Source: Lysinibacillus xylanilyticus
GTDB taxonomy: Bacteria > Bacillota > Bacilli > Bacillales_A > Planococcaceae
DNA length: 64,000 bases
NCBI RefSeq assembly: GCF_001708185.1
Contig: NZ_MDDN01000012.1
Coordinates: forward strand, 57,112 to 121,111
Direction: 5' to 3'
The translations under genes were made by a program, and so were the position numbers. A model generated the notes under the pieces. That model had not been told where the DNA came from and searched no databases. It saw only the letters and a list, made by a program, of their open reading frames with translations. The stretch's first letter is position 1. Each line of letters begins with the position of its first letter. Below, piece by piece: positions 17,826-26,725 of this stretch.

Positions 17826-19574
17826 TTACAGCTTTTCACTTCCATGCATGTGAGGGTTACTCTTTTCACCCGAGTAATTCTCCCATGTATCAGAGCAGCT
17901 TCTTCTCTCACCGGAGCTTTCTAAATTTCCCTTTGCCAAGTAACGCCCTACTTGCCGTCCACTAAATAAACAACCACCAACAAATGTCCCTTCTAAAGCA
18001 CGGTAACCATGTACACCACCACCACCGAAACCACTCACTTCCCCAGCAGCAAATAAACCCGGTATAGGCTGACCGTCCATGCCCAACACAGCACCATCCA
18101 AATTTGTCTGTAAGCCTCCTAATGTTTTACGTGTTAAAATGTTTAATCGCACCGCAATAAGTGGCCAATTTTTTGGTTCTAATATTTTATGTGGCTTGGC
18201 AACGCGCACAATTTTATCACCAATATAGTTTCTTGCGCCGTGAATAGCATTAACCTGTAAGTCCTTTGTAAACTTATTGTCCATTTCACGATCCCTTGCT
18301 AAAATTTGCTCCTTTATTTTCATAAAATCAAGAAGCTCATTGCCCACCAATTTGTTCATCCCGTCAACTAGCTCCTTTAAATCATTCGCAATAACAAAAT
18401 CCTCACCATGATTTTTAAATGCCTGAATCGGAGCAGGTGGACCTGGCAAAACACGTTTTAAAACATCACTAATGCTTTTATTTGTTAAATCAGGATTTTG
18501 CTCAGAGCCTGATAATGCAAACTCTTTTTCAATAATTTTTTCAGTTAAAATAAACCACGAGTAATCATAGCCTGTTTTTTGAATTGCTTCTAACGTACTT
18601 AACGTATCAAAGCCTGGAAAATTCGGAGCGCCAAATCGATTGCCCTCCGCATCAAACCATAATGATGAAGGTCCAGGCAAAATTCGAATACCGTGATTTG
18701 GCCAAATAGGATCCCAATTTTTCAAGCCTTCCGTGTAATGCCACATGCGGTCTCGATTAACGATACGCCCTCCCGCATGCTCAGTAATTTCTAGCATTCT
18801 GCCATCAACAAAAGCAGGTACACCACTGACCATGTTTTCTGGTGGTGTGCCAAGTCGCGCTGGCCAATTTTTTCTGACCAAATCAAAATTTGCACCTATT
18901 CCACCGCTAGCCACAATAACGGCATCCGCTTCATAAGAAAATTCGCCAATACCAAGCCTAGAGCTTTTCTCACCGCGATTTGCATAACTTTGAGCCAAAA
19001 CAGTTCCACTAATCCCTGCTATTCCTCCATCGTGTTGAATAAACTCATCTACACGATGTCTTGCTTTAAAATCTATATAACCATCCTTAATGGCCTTTTT
19101 CACTTTTTCAGCAAAAGGCTTTACGATGCCTGGCCCAGTTCCCCAAACAATATGAAATCTAGGTACCGAATTTCCGTGTCCACCTGCTAATGAGCCCCCA
19201 CGTTCTGCCCAACCAACGACAGGAAAAAACTTAATTCCTACAGACTTTAACCATTCATATTTTTCACCAGCTGCAAAATCTACATAAGATCTGGCCCATT
19301 TATGCGCCCACGAATCCTCATCTTCTAAGCGATCAAAGCCAGCCGTTCCTTGCCAATCCTGCCATGCAAGCTCTTTACTATCTTTAATACCAAGCCTTCT
19401 TTGCTCGGGTGAATTCACTAAAAATATACCGCCAAAAGACCAAAATGCCTGTCCCCCTAATGAATTTTCAGGTTCTTGATCTACTAATAAAATTTTTTTC
19501 TTTGCATCCGCTAACTCACAGGCAGCGACTAAACCTGCCAGTCCTGCACCGACAATTGCTACATCATACATCAT
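17826..19574 (-). CDS. FAD-binding dehydrogenase (fumarate reductase / ketosteroid dehydrogenase-like)
   Basis: 582 residues from ATG 19574 (ATG 19571 is also possible; GGGGGGGAG is just upstream and an earlier TTG overlaps it). The dinucleotide-binding motif VGAGLAGLVAACELA is at the N-terminus, FAD-contact glycines appear in SLGGQAFWSFGG, and the C-terminus has GGLQTNLDGAVLGMDGQPIPGLFAAGEVSGFGG in short conserved pieces and a HGYRALEGTF end typical of this family. It oxidises or reduces a C-C bond next to a carbonyl; the substrate is unknown. No signal peptide, heme or partner subunit is seen, so a soluble single-subunit enzyme is likely. Confidence 0.85.
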   Translation of the reverse strand: MMYDVAIVGAGLAGLVAACELADAKKKILLVDQEPENSLGGQAFWSFGGIFLVNSPEQRRLGIKDSKELAWQDWQGTAGFDRLEDEDSWAHKWARSYVDFAAGEKYEWLKSVGIKFFPVVGWAERGGSLAGGHGNSVPRFHIVWGTGPGIVKPFAEKVKKAIKDGYIDFKARHRVDEFIQHDGGIAGISGTVLAQSYANRGEKSSRLGIGEFSYEADAVIVASGGIGANFDLVRKNWPARLGTPPENMVSGVPAFVDGRMLEITEHAGGRIVNRDRMWHYTEGLKNWDPIWPNHGIRILPGPSSLWFDAEGNRFGAPNFPGFDTLSTLEAIQKTGYDYSWFILTEKIIEKEFALSGSEQNPDLTNKSISDVLKRVLPGPPAPIQAFKNHGEDFVIANDLKELVDGMNKLVGNELLDFMKIKEQILARDREMDNKFTKDLQVNAIHGARNYIGDKIVRVAKPHKILEPKNWPLIAVRLNILTRKTLGGLQTNLDGAVLGMDGQPIPGLFAAGEVSGFGGGGVHGYRALEGTFVGGCLFSGRQVGRYLAKGNLESSGERRSCSDTWENYSGEKSNPHMHGSEKL

Positions 19575-19929
19575 TCTCCCCCCCAAAAATCAATCTTACA
19601 TTACTTACATTCTTCTCCAATTAATAGTTTACCTTCTACACATCGTATTTTTGACAAAAATGTGACAAGGAAAAAATGTTCGCTTTCCTCCTCAAAACAA
19701 TGAAAGTTTTACTCAAATAAACTATTTAATCCCAATTATTTCCCATATAATTTTAGACCTTTAAAATTTACTAAACGCCCATGTAATCTGACTTAACACA
19801 TAACGTTAGCGCTTTCATTGTCCTTTCTAAAAAGACGAACATTAAAGCGACGAAACCAAAATAAAGTTCGCTTTTGGTTATTTTTCAGACTTTTAAAGTG
19901 AAGTTTTTTAATCTTTTTTAGAAATATCG
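19575..19929. other. Intergenic region upstream of serA leader, no gene seen
   Basis: About 355 bp, strongly A/T-rich. No ribosome site with a credible reading frame, no repeat unit and no terminator is seen. Confidence 0.6.
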
Positions 19930-19959
19930 TTGACAAAGGTGAACAATAAGGTTTATGAT
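19930..19959 (+). promoter_or_regulatory. Candidate sigma-A promoter of the T-box / serA transcript
   Basis: TTGACA at 19930-19935, an 18-bp spacer, and TATGAT at 19954-19959. A start near 19966 would place the whole T-box leader in the transcript. Confidence 0.7.
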
Positions 19960-19965
19960 GTTAAC

Positions 19966-20262
19966 AAATTTAATCAACGAAAATATAACGACGGAGACAC
20001 GCTAGTCGCAAGAAAATCTAAAGAGAGCTGATGGTTGGTGTAAATCAGTGATTTCTACGATAATAGTTCCACTCCTGAATAGATAAGCCGAACATCTCCA
20101 AAGTAAGCCTATCCGTCACATGCACGTTACGCATATAGCTAAGACTGCAAGATTTCTTTCAAGCAGTGATTAAGGGTGGTACCGCGAACCAATGTTTTTT
20201 CAGCCTTTCGCCCCTTACAACACAATAACTGTGTTTGTAAGGCGCGGAAGGCTTTTTTTATC
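19966..20262 (+). promoter_or_regulatory. T-box riboswitch controlling serA
   Basis: The T-box sequence AAGGGTGGTACCGCG is at 20172-20186, followed by a terminator hairpin at 20201-20260 (AGCCTTTCG.. pairing with CGCGGAAGGCT, then TTTTTT). The upstream region can form the long stem I; a serine codon TCC followed by A at 20068-20070 is the best specifier candidate. Uncharged tRNA-Ser would stabilise the antiterminator and allow read-through into serA. The family is certain; the specifier is inference. Confidence 0.93.
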
Positions 20263-20295
20263 TTGATTTTGTAACACTTACAAAATCAAGATAAA
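20261..20295. repeat. Perfect 15-bp inverted repeat just after the T-box terminator
   Basis: ATCTTGATTTTGTAA and TTACAAAATCAAGAT are separated by 3 bases. It lies directly behind the T-run of the riboswitch terminator and is followed by CTCTGGCGGATGTCACGGA, a segment also found beside element B copies. It could be an extra RNA hairpin or the mark of a small insertion. Confidence 0.7.
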
Positions 20296-20437
20296 GCCTC
20301 TGGCGGATGTCACGGATTTACGCCAAGGCGAAAAGGAGATTGTTTGTATGCTGTAAGATGTACTATCTCTACAAAATTCAGACTGTTTCGTATATAAAGA
20401 ACACTAACATTTTTTAATTAAAAGGAGCTAATTACAA

Positions 20438-22060
20438 ATGACTACATTACAAATGACTACTGCAACAAAAGTAATTAACGTATTTATCGCTGACCCACTA
20501 AGTGAAGATGGTATTTTCCCACTTCGACAAGAACAAGATTTAGACTTAAATATCATTGTAGACACTGGTCTTGCACCAGAAGAATTAATCGCAAAAATTG
20601 CGGATGTAGATGTTTTACTAGTTCGTTCTCAAACAACTGTGACACGCGAAGTAATTGAAGCGGCTAAAAACTTAAAGCTTATCGGACGTGCTGGTGTAGG
20701 TGTGGACAATATTGATCTAACTGCTGCAACTGAACATGGTATTATCGTTGTGAATGCACCAGACGGTAACACTAACTCAGCTGCTGAGCACACTATTGCG
20801 ATGATGACTTCTCTTGCTCGTCACATCCCACAAGCATTCAATACACTTAAAAATGGTAAATGGGATCGCAAATCTTATGTTGGGGTTGAGCTAAAAAATA
20901 AAACGTTAGGTGTCGTTGGCTTTGGTCGTATCGGTGTGGAAGTAGCTTATCGTGCAAAAGGTCAACGCATGAACGTTATGGCATACGATCCATTCCTAAC
21001 GGATGAACGCGCTAAAGAGTTAGGCGTAACAAAATCGACAGTTGAAGAAATTTGTGCAGCAGCAGATTTCATTACAGTACACACACCACTGCTTCCTGAA
21101 ACACGTAATCTTATTAACAAAGAGAAATTCGCTATGATGAAAGATGGCGTGCGTATCATTAACTGTGCGCGTGGCGGTATTATCAACGAGGATGATTTAT
21201 ATGATGCTATCGTAGAAGGTAAAGTAGCGGGCGCTGCTCTTGACGTATTCGTATCTGAGCCAGCAACAGATCACAAGCTACTTACTTTACCACAAGTAAT
21301 CGCAACACCTCACTTAGGTGCATCTACAATTGAAGCACAAGAGTCTGTAGCTGTTGACGTATCAAATGACATCATTAAGTTCTATAAAACAGGTACTGTA
21401 ACTAACCCAGTAAACATGCCATCTATTCCAAAAGAGCTACTTGCACAAGTTGAACCTTTCTTCGAATTAGCTGAAAAGCTTGGTTCATTCTTATCTCAAA
21501 TTACAATTGAGCCTATAAAAGAAATCAACTTATCTTATGCTGGTGAAGTAGCAAATTATGATGTACGTCCATTAACGTCAAACGCGTTAAAAGGCTTATT
21601 ATCTAAAAACCACGGTAACCATGTTAATGACGTAAATGCTCGTTACTTATCTGAACGTATCGGCATGAAAATAAATGAACATAAAACAACAACTGCTAAA
21701 GGCTTCACTAGCTTAATTACGATTGAAATTAAAACAGCCAATGAAACACACACAGTAGCAGGTACATTATTAAATGGTCTAGGTGCCCGTATTGTCAAAG
21801 TTGAAGACTATGTTGTAGACGTTATTCCACAAGGTCACCTTCTTTACATTAAAAATACTGACAAACCAGGAGCAATCGGCCGCGTAGCAACAAGGCTAGC
21901 AGAAAAAGATATCAACATCGCAACGATGCAAGTTGGTCGTGCACAAGTTGGTGGTACAGCTGTCATGATGCTAACAATCGACAATGTTGTAACAGACGAA
22001 GATTTAACATTTGTTGCACAGCTTGAAAATATTGATGAAGTAAAAGCGATTAACCTATAA
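20438..22060 (+). CDS. serA: D-3-phosphoglycerate dehydrogenase SerA
   Basis: 540 residues from ATG 20438 behind AAAAGGAG. Substrate-binding segments ([19 protein letters not shown]), the NAD-binding GFGRIG at 161-166 and the catalytic histidine region TPHLGAST are present. An intervening domain (about 330-450) precedes a C-terminal ACT domain ([19 protein letters not shown], about 455-540) that may bind serine. It catalyses the first step of serine synthesis, 3-phosphoglycerate to 3-phosphohydroxypyruvate. Expression is controlled by the upstream T-box. The next minus-strand gene is a probable phosphoserine phosphatase. Confidence 0.96.
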   Translation: MTTLQMTTATKVINVFIADPLSEDGIFPLRQEQDLDLNIIVDTGLAPEELIAKIADVDVLLVRSQTTVTREVIEAAKNLKLIGRAGVGVDNIDLTAATEHGIIVVNAPDGNTNSAAEHTIAMMTSLARHIPQAFNTLKNGKWDRKSYVGVELKNKTLGVVGFGRIGVEVAYRAKGQRMNVMAYDPFLTDERAKELGVTKSTVEEICAAADFITVHTPLLPETRNLINKEKFAMMKDGVRIINCARGGIINEDDLYDAIVEGKVAGAALDVFVSEPATDHKLLTLPQVIATPHLGASTIEAQESVAVDVSNDIIKFYKTGTVTNPVNMPSIPKELLAQVEPFFELAEKLGSFLSQITIEPIKEINLSYAGEVANYDVRPLTSNALKGLLSKNHGNHVNDVNARYLSERIGMKINEHKTTTAKGFTSLITIEIKTANETHTVAGTLLNGLGARIVKVEDYVVDVIPQGHLLYIKNTDKPGAIGRVATRLAEKDINIATMQVGRAQVGGTAVMMLTIDNVVTDEDLTFVAQLENIDEVKAINL

Positions 22061-22076
22061 TATAATTGGTTTCTTA

Positions 22077-22110
22077 AGCAGGGAGTGCAAATACTCTCTG
22101 CTTTTTTTAT
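22077..22110 (+). terminator. Hairpin terminator after serA
   Basis: AGCAGGGAGT pairs with ACTCTCTGCT, then TTTTTTT. Confidence 0.9.
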
Positions 22111-22207
22111 TGCTCATTATCACCCTCGTTAATGCCGTTGTTCAACTATGTATTGCAATTGCCTTTACATAGCTATATCTTGCATTTAATGCGCATTTTT
22201 AGTGAAA

Positions 22208-22291
22208 GTTTCGATAAAGCTTCAATTTGTTTCGATATTTCGCTAAAAAGTTTCGATATTTCATCAAACTGTTTCAATAAACTTCAAGAAA
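22208..22291. repeat. 21-bp tandem array 2 (4 units)
   Basis: GTTTCGATA or GTTTCAATA begins units at exactly 22208, 22229, 22250 and 22271. The first nine bases are conserved; units 1 and 4 (ATAAA..CTTCA) and units 2 and 3 (ATATTTC) resemble each other. It lies between the serA terminator and the end of the convergent HAD gene. Confidence 0.85.
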
Positions 22292-22335
22292 CAAAAAATG
22301 TACTGATCCTTTGATGAATCAGTACATCTATTTGC

Positions 22336-23124
22336 CTATAGTTTATTAATTAACTCGAATAACGCTGTTAAAGAGTCGACCTCATATGTTGGCGTCACAA
22401 CACCATTTGGTACATTGTTTTCACGATTTATCCATACATTACGCATACCAACACGGGATGAGCCTAAGATATCAGTATTTAAGTTATCTCCAACCATGAT
22501 CGCATCATCCGCTGTAATACCCGCTTTCTCCATGACATACTCGAAAATAGAGGCATCTGGTTTCCCTTTACCAAAGTCCCCAGAAATAATAATATGGTCA
22601 AAATATGGCGCGATTTCTGGTGTAATTTCTAATTTTAAATTTTGGAGACTCGGCGCACCATTTGTCAGTAATACAAGCTGATACTTCCCTTTCAGCTTAT
22701 CTAGTACAGCAAAAGTATCTTCATATAAGAATGGAGACACTTTACGTTCCGCCACAAAACGCTCCCCTAGTTCCGCTCCTAGCTTCGTATCATTTATCCC
22801 AAGAGCTGCTAAACCTTTTGTCCAAGCTTCTGTACGATAGCCCGGCACAATATTTTTCATTTTTTGGAAAGAATCTGTTAGGTCATCGAATGTTCCCCAA
22901 AGTCCTTCGAATGGATTAATACCAATTAACACCGTATAATCATATGTTTCATAGCCTTCGTAAAGCGCACGTGCTTCCTTACGCACAGCTTCCTCTAGTT
23001 CAGCTGGATTCACATTATGTATTGTCGCTGCATATTCACATGTTTTTTCAAATGCTGTTTTAACAGATTTTTTATCCCATAATAGCGTATCATCTAAATC
23101 AAAAATAATTGTGTTAATTGACAT
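22336..23124 (-). CDS. HAD hydrolase, probable phosphoserine phosphatase (YsaA/SerB type)
   Basis: 262 residues. HAD motif I is FDLDDTLLWD (8-17), motif II is LLTNGAPS (about 152-159), motif III is GKGKPDASIF and motif IV is MVGDNLNTDILG (about 214-225); a helical cap lies between I and II. Length and N-terminus resemble YsaA of B. subtilis, reported as its phosphoserine phosphatase. Standing beside serA and near glycerate kinase, a role in the last step of serine synthesis is a reasonable inference, but HAD proteins are often promiscuous and other phosphate esters cannot be excluded. Confidence 0.75.
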   Translation of the reverse strand: MSINTIIFDLDDTLLWDKKSVKTAFEKTCEYAATIHNVNPAELEEAVRKEARALYEGYETYDYTVLIGINPFEGLWGTFDDLTDSFQKMKNIVPGYRTEAWTKGLAALGINDTKLGAELGERFVAERKVSPFLYEDTFAVLDKLKGKYQLVLLTNGAPSLQNLKLEITPEIAPYFDHIIISGDFGKGKPDASIFEYVMEKAGITADDAIMVGDNLNTDILGSSRVGMRNVWINRENNVPNGVVTPTYEVDSLTALFELINKL

Positions 23125-23260
23125 TGTGTCAGCTCCTAGCTTCCTATTAATATAATTATTTTAGCATATATTCAAAATATTTAGCATAGCATTTTATGCA
23201 TATTCCTTCTATATTAAACAAGCTGTGAATAAAAGTAATTTACTCACAGCTTGCAAAGTA

Positions 23261-23509
23261 CTATTGATTTTTTCTACGCAATCTATCCATTAAACTTTGT
23301 ATTTCAGCCTTTTTCTGCTCTGTTTCTTCTTTCAAAATTTCAATATGATAGATGCCGTCAGTTTCTTCAATTTGTACACGATCGCCCACCTGAACCGGCT
23401 TATTCATGGCGGACTGTAAAATAATAATTTGCTCCTCTTCCTCTTGGTACTTTAAGAAAACTGCATAGCCATCTTCAATACGGTCTAAGGTGTATTTAGT
23501 CAAGCTCAC
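23261..23509 (-). CDS. DUF3006-family protein
   Basis: 82 residues from a GTG start at 23509 with AAAGGGGA upstream. It reads as a small beta barrel (YTLDRIEDGYAVFLKY, VQVGDRVQIEETDGIYHIEI) with a charged helical tail. DUF3006 proteins are usually encoded next to a secreted or lipoprotein metallo-beta-lactamase-fold hydrolase and their function is unknown. Here no such hydrolase is present; only a 33-codon lipoprotein-like frame overlaps its start, possibly the remnant of that partner. Confidence 0.75.
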   Translation of the reverse strand: MSLTKYTLDRIEDGYAVFLKYQEEEEQIIILQSAMNKPVQVGDRVQIEETDGIYHIEILKEETEQKKAEIQSLMDRLRRKNQ

Positions 23510-23597
23510 TAATCATTTCCCCTTTCGCATTACGTAATGGCTCCTTACAGCCTGCTAATAAAAAAATACAAAGGAGTACTACTATTAATTTTTTTAT
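23496..23597 (-). pseudogene. Lipoprotein-like mini-ORF without a normal start codon
   Basis: Read on the minus strand, the frame gives KKLIVVLLCIFLLAGCKEP, a good lipoprotein signal with lipobox LAGC, then 13 more residues to a stop inside the DUF3006 start region. A ribosome-like AAAGGAAG lies 7 bases before an ATA codon (23597..23595); no ATG, GTG or TTG exists in frame before the lipobox and a stop lies just upstream. Either translation starts at AUA, or this is the degraded stump of a lipoprotein that once preceded DUF3006. Confidence 0.4.
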
Positions 23598-23628
23598 CGA
23601 CTAACTTCCTTTCTAGTTCTCTATTATA

Positions 23629-23667
23629 CAAAAAAAGAGAGCTAACCACGGACTGCTCTCTATATCT
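23629..23667 (-). terminator. Terminator of the glycerate kinase gene
   Basis: On the minus strand AGAGAGC pairs with GCTCTCT, followed by TTTTTTTGT. Confidence 0.75.
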
Positions 23668-23692
23668 ATTGCTACCTGTCATTACTCCGGCA

Positions 23693-24832
23693 TCAATCAT
23701 CTTCCATTTGTACGTAATACTCAAAGATTCTTTTTGTTTTCAGACGAATACAATCATAGGGCTTTTCCATCGCTTGCTGAACAGTAGTATTCCCATCTAC
23801 TAATGATTCAACAACAGTAAAATAGTCTATCAATGCAGGTTTATCATTTTCATCTATAATCCCAGACAATAAGATGGTCTGTGCATTCGCTAATTTTGCA
23901 GCTTTCGCCACCCCTATTGGCGCCTTCCCATGTAATGTTTGACAATCTGATTTACCTTCACCTGTAATAATAAACCTAGCACCTTCTAAATGCTTTTTTA
24001 GCTGTACGGCATCGAGCACAATATCAATCCCTGCATGAAAACTGCCGTTTAAAAAAGCTATTAAGGCACCTCCCATTCCACCTGCAGCGCCTGCGCCTTT
24101 GTAGTCGTGTAGTCGAATGCCAAATTGCTTTTCAACAATATCGGCAAAGTGCTTTAAACAACTATCAAAATAAGCAATTTGATGCTTCTTCACACCTTTT
24201 TGAGGCCCAAAAATGGCTGTTGCCCCTTGCTCTCCAATTAATGGATTATCAACATCACAGGCAATAATAAATTGTGCTTTAGACAATCGAGGATCTAACT
24301 GACCAATATCAATTGAAGCTAAATCTAACAGTCCTGACACTCCATTAGCAATTAATGTTCCGTCTTCTTTTTTCAATTGCAGTCCAAGTGCTTTTAACAT
24401 GCCAACCCCTGCATCATTCGTAGCACTCCCACCAATTGCGATCATAAACTTCCGAAAACCTTTATCAAGAGCAGCTTTTATAAGCTGTCCTGTCCCATAC
24501 GACGATGCAAGCTCAGGATTTTTTTCATTGTCCTGTAATAGCATAATACCGGATGCCTGAGCCATTTCAATAACACATGTTTCGTTATCACCAAGCACAC
24601 CATATCTCGCTTCTATTGCTCTTCCCATTGGATCAAGTACAGGCTGCGACATATATTGACCATCTGTTGAAGCAATAAGAGATTCTAGTGTACCTTCTCC
24701 ACCATCTGCTACTGGTAAAATAACTGTTTCAATCGATGGATCAACATCCACGATTCCCGCCTGCATTGCATTAGCCACCTCGATGGCCGACAAAGTCCCC
24801 TTATAGGAATCTGGACTAATAATGACTTTCAT
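23693..24832 (-). CDS. glxK: Glycerate kinase (GlxK family)
   Basis: 379 residues, ATG 24832. Characteristic stretches are ISPDSYKGTLSA at the N-terminus, PVADGGEGTLESL (about 41-53), GGSATNDAGVGML (about 153-165), GAGAAGGMGGALIAF (about 245-259) and ITGEGKSDCQT (about 288-298). The GlxK family phosphorylates D-glycerate with ATP, giving 2- or 3-phosphoglycerate depending on subgroup. If 3-phosphoglycerate is made, the product feeds SerA encoded nearby, which is inference from position. The 5' flank carries 21-bp array 3. Confidence 0.9.
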   Translation of the reverse strand: MKVIISPDSYKGTLSAIEVANAMQAGIVDVDPSIETVILPVADGGEGTLESLIASTDGQYMSQPVLDPMGRAIEARYGVLGDNETCVIEMAQASGIMLLQDNEKNPELASSYGTGQLIKAALDKGFRKFMIAIGGSATNDAGVGMLKALGLQLKKEDGTLIANGVSGLLDLASIDIGQLDPRLSKAQFIIACDVDNPLIGEQGATAIFGPQKGVKKHQIAYFDSCLKHFADIVEKQFGIRLHDYKGAGAAGGMGGALIAFLNGSFHAGIDIVLDAVQLKKHLEGARFIITGEGKSDCQTLHGKAPIGVAKAAKLANAQTILLSGIIDENDKPALIDYFTVVESLVDGNTTVQQAMEKPYDCIRLKTKRIFEYYVQMEDD

Positions 24833-24910
24833 GTTATACCTCCACTCAGTTCATGTAAGTTAGGCGCTTACACTCATTATAAAATTCTGCTTAAAATATT
24901 TCCTGAGATT

Positions 24911-25009
24911 TTATCGGAATGTTTTTTAAATTTATCGGAACATTTTATGGTTTTATCGGAATGTTTTCCAGTTTTATCGGAACATTATCGCGATTTATCG
25001 GAATAAAAG
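24911..25009. repeat. 21-bp tandem array 3 (4.7 units)
   Basis: TTATCGGAA begins units at 24911, 24932, 24953, 24974 and 24995. The next bases alternate TG, CA, TG, CA, so the super-period is 42 bp; the second half of each unit varies. Lies between the glxK start and the hemZ terminator. Confidence 0.92.
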
Positions 25010-25042
25010 AGGCAATCTGAACATCACGTCAGATTGCCTTCA
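25006..25042 (-). terminator. Terminator of hemZ
   Basis: On the minus strand AGGCAATCTGA pairs with TCAGATTGCCT, followed by CTTTTATT. It abuts the last unit of array 3. Confidence 0.85.
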
Positions 25043-25045
25043 TTT

Positions 25046-26551
25046 TTACAACTTATATAATTCATCTAAAAACTCGAGTTTTTTACCGATTGCATCTTCA
25101 AATGTCATGATATAAGCAGCAGGGTCCTTAGGATTATGGAACTGCGTAATTTTCCCTGTTTCGGGATGAACAAATTTCGAAGAGGCTCCACAACCAATCC
25201 CTAAAATTGTCTGTACTTCTTCCATTATAACAATATTATAGATGCTTTCTTCGCCAGCTTTACTGTATCCAACATTTTCTAAATTACCTAAAATATTTTT
25301 TTGACGATATAAATAGTAAGGTACATAATCATTTTCCTTCGTCCATACTTGTGCCATATGCATCATTTGTGCAACAGTATCACGGTCCGCTACCTTATAT
25401 TTATCCTTGTTACGCGTCATTTCCGAAGCACGCTTAAATGACAATGTGTGTACCGTAAGCGATTCTGGTTGCATTTTTGCAGATTCATCTAAGGAATGCT
25501 GGAACTCCTCAATCCCTTCGTTCGGTAAGCCAATAATTAAATCCATATTAATATTATTCATACCAGATTCACGTGCTAACCAAAACTTATCAATCGTTTC
25601 CTGTACCGTATGATGACGACCAATTGCTTTAAGCGTTTCATCTGTATAGGATTGCGGATTAACACTTATTCGATCAATGCCCCATTTTTTTAACACGTCC
25701 AATTTTTCAGGAGTAATCGTATCCGGTCGACCTGCTTCAACTGTCACTTCACGGATTGTTTCAGGATGAGGGAATGACTCATACATCGTTTGATACAACG
25801 CATCCATTTCATCCGCTTCTATAGATGTCGGCGTACCACCACCCCAATAAATGGACGTGATTTTCATGTCATTTTCCTTCAGCCATTTCCCCATTTCACG
25901 TAATTCAATATGCAACCCATCTAAAAATGTAGTGACACGTCCTTGCTTTCGGTTGCTTCCAATCGCATAGGCCGGGAATGTGCAATAAGCACATTTAGTC
26001 GGACAAAAAGGAATACCGATATAAATACTTATTTCTTTTCCGATATCATCAATATCAGGAATCGTCACTAACTGACGAGCAACTATTTCTTTTAGTAGTG
26101 CCACCTTTTCCTCTGACAGACGGAAATCACGAATAAGAATATCTGCAATTTCTTCCTCGCTCTTACCAGCCTTGCGGAATTTATGATAGAGCTTTGTTGG
26201 ACGTACACCCGTTAAAATCCCCCATTGTTGATGCATCCCAGTATGCTGCTCGAGCACATCTAAAAAAACGTGAGATAAGGCACGTTTCATACGAATATTT
26301 AGCTCACGACCTTCAGCCCCAGTATCATACTGAATACGGTAATCATTCGTATAACTTTTACCATCTACCTCTAGTACCGCTTTTGTCGACAATGAGAAAT
26401 CATCGCCAACGTTATATTCGAAAGACACTGACATATCTGTTCCTTCATGCTCTACTTTTAACTTGGAATCCTCAAAAAATAAATTCGCAATATGATTTAA
26501 TACGCGAATCCAATCCTCAGGATATTTTTGATCTATGTGAATAATTTTCAT
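25046..26551 (-). CDS. hemZ: Radical SAM coproporphyrinogen III oxidase-like protein HemZ
   Basis: 501 residues, the same length as B. subtilis HemZ. The radical SAM cluster motif CX3CX2C is C183-C187-C190 in PFCPTKCAYC, followed by GGGTPTSIEADEM and the SAM-binding VEAGRPDTIT. An N-terminal domain of about 170 residues (no cysteines) precedes it. Members are oxygen-independent coproporphyrinogen III dehydrogenases or related proteins, and HemZ is linked to anaerobic heme synthesis. It is far from hemE here, so it is separately controlled. Confidence 0.9.
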   Translation of the reverse strand: MKIIHIDQKYPEDWIRVLNHIANLFFEDSKLKVEHEGTDMSVSFEYNVGDDFSLSTKAVLEVDGKSYTNDYRIQYDTGAEGRELNIRMKRALSHVFLDVLEQHTGMHQQWGILTGVRPTKLYHKFRKAGKSEEEIADILIRDFRLSEEKVALLKEIVARQLVTIPDIDDIGKEISIYIGIPFCPTKCAYCTFPAYAIGSNRKQGRVTTFLDGLHIELREMGKWLKENDMKITSIYWGGGTPTSIEADEMDALYQTMYESFPHPETIREVTVEAGRPDTITPEKLDVLKKWGIDRISVNPQSYTDETLKAIGRHHTVQETIDKFWLARESGMNNINMDLIIGLPNEGIEEFQHSLDESAKMQPESLTVHTLSFKRASEMTRNKDKYKVADRDTVAQMMHMAQVWTKENDYVPYYLYRQKNILGNLENVGYSKAGEESIYNIVIMEEVQTILGIGCGASSKFVHPETGKITQFHNPKDPAAYIMTFEDAIGKKLEFLDELYKL

Positions 26552-26669
26552 TTTCTTCGCTCTCTTCTCTCAAAATTACAGTATCAATAGTTTAACAAAT
26601 TTTTATAACTTTAAGCAAAGCTACAAGTAGAAGTTTCAATGACGGAATATTCCGTTTATTTCTAGATCT

Positions 26670-26712
26670 TAAAAAAATAGTATGCCAGAAATAATCTTCT
26701 AGCATACTATTG
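26670..26712 (-). terminator. Terminator of the secreted stalk-domain gene
   Basis: On the minus strand AATAGTATGCTAGAA pairs with TTCTGGCATACTATT, then TTTTT. Confidence 0.88.
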
Positions 26713-26725
26713 ACGAGTTCTATAA

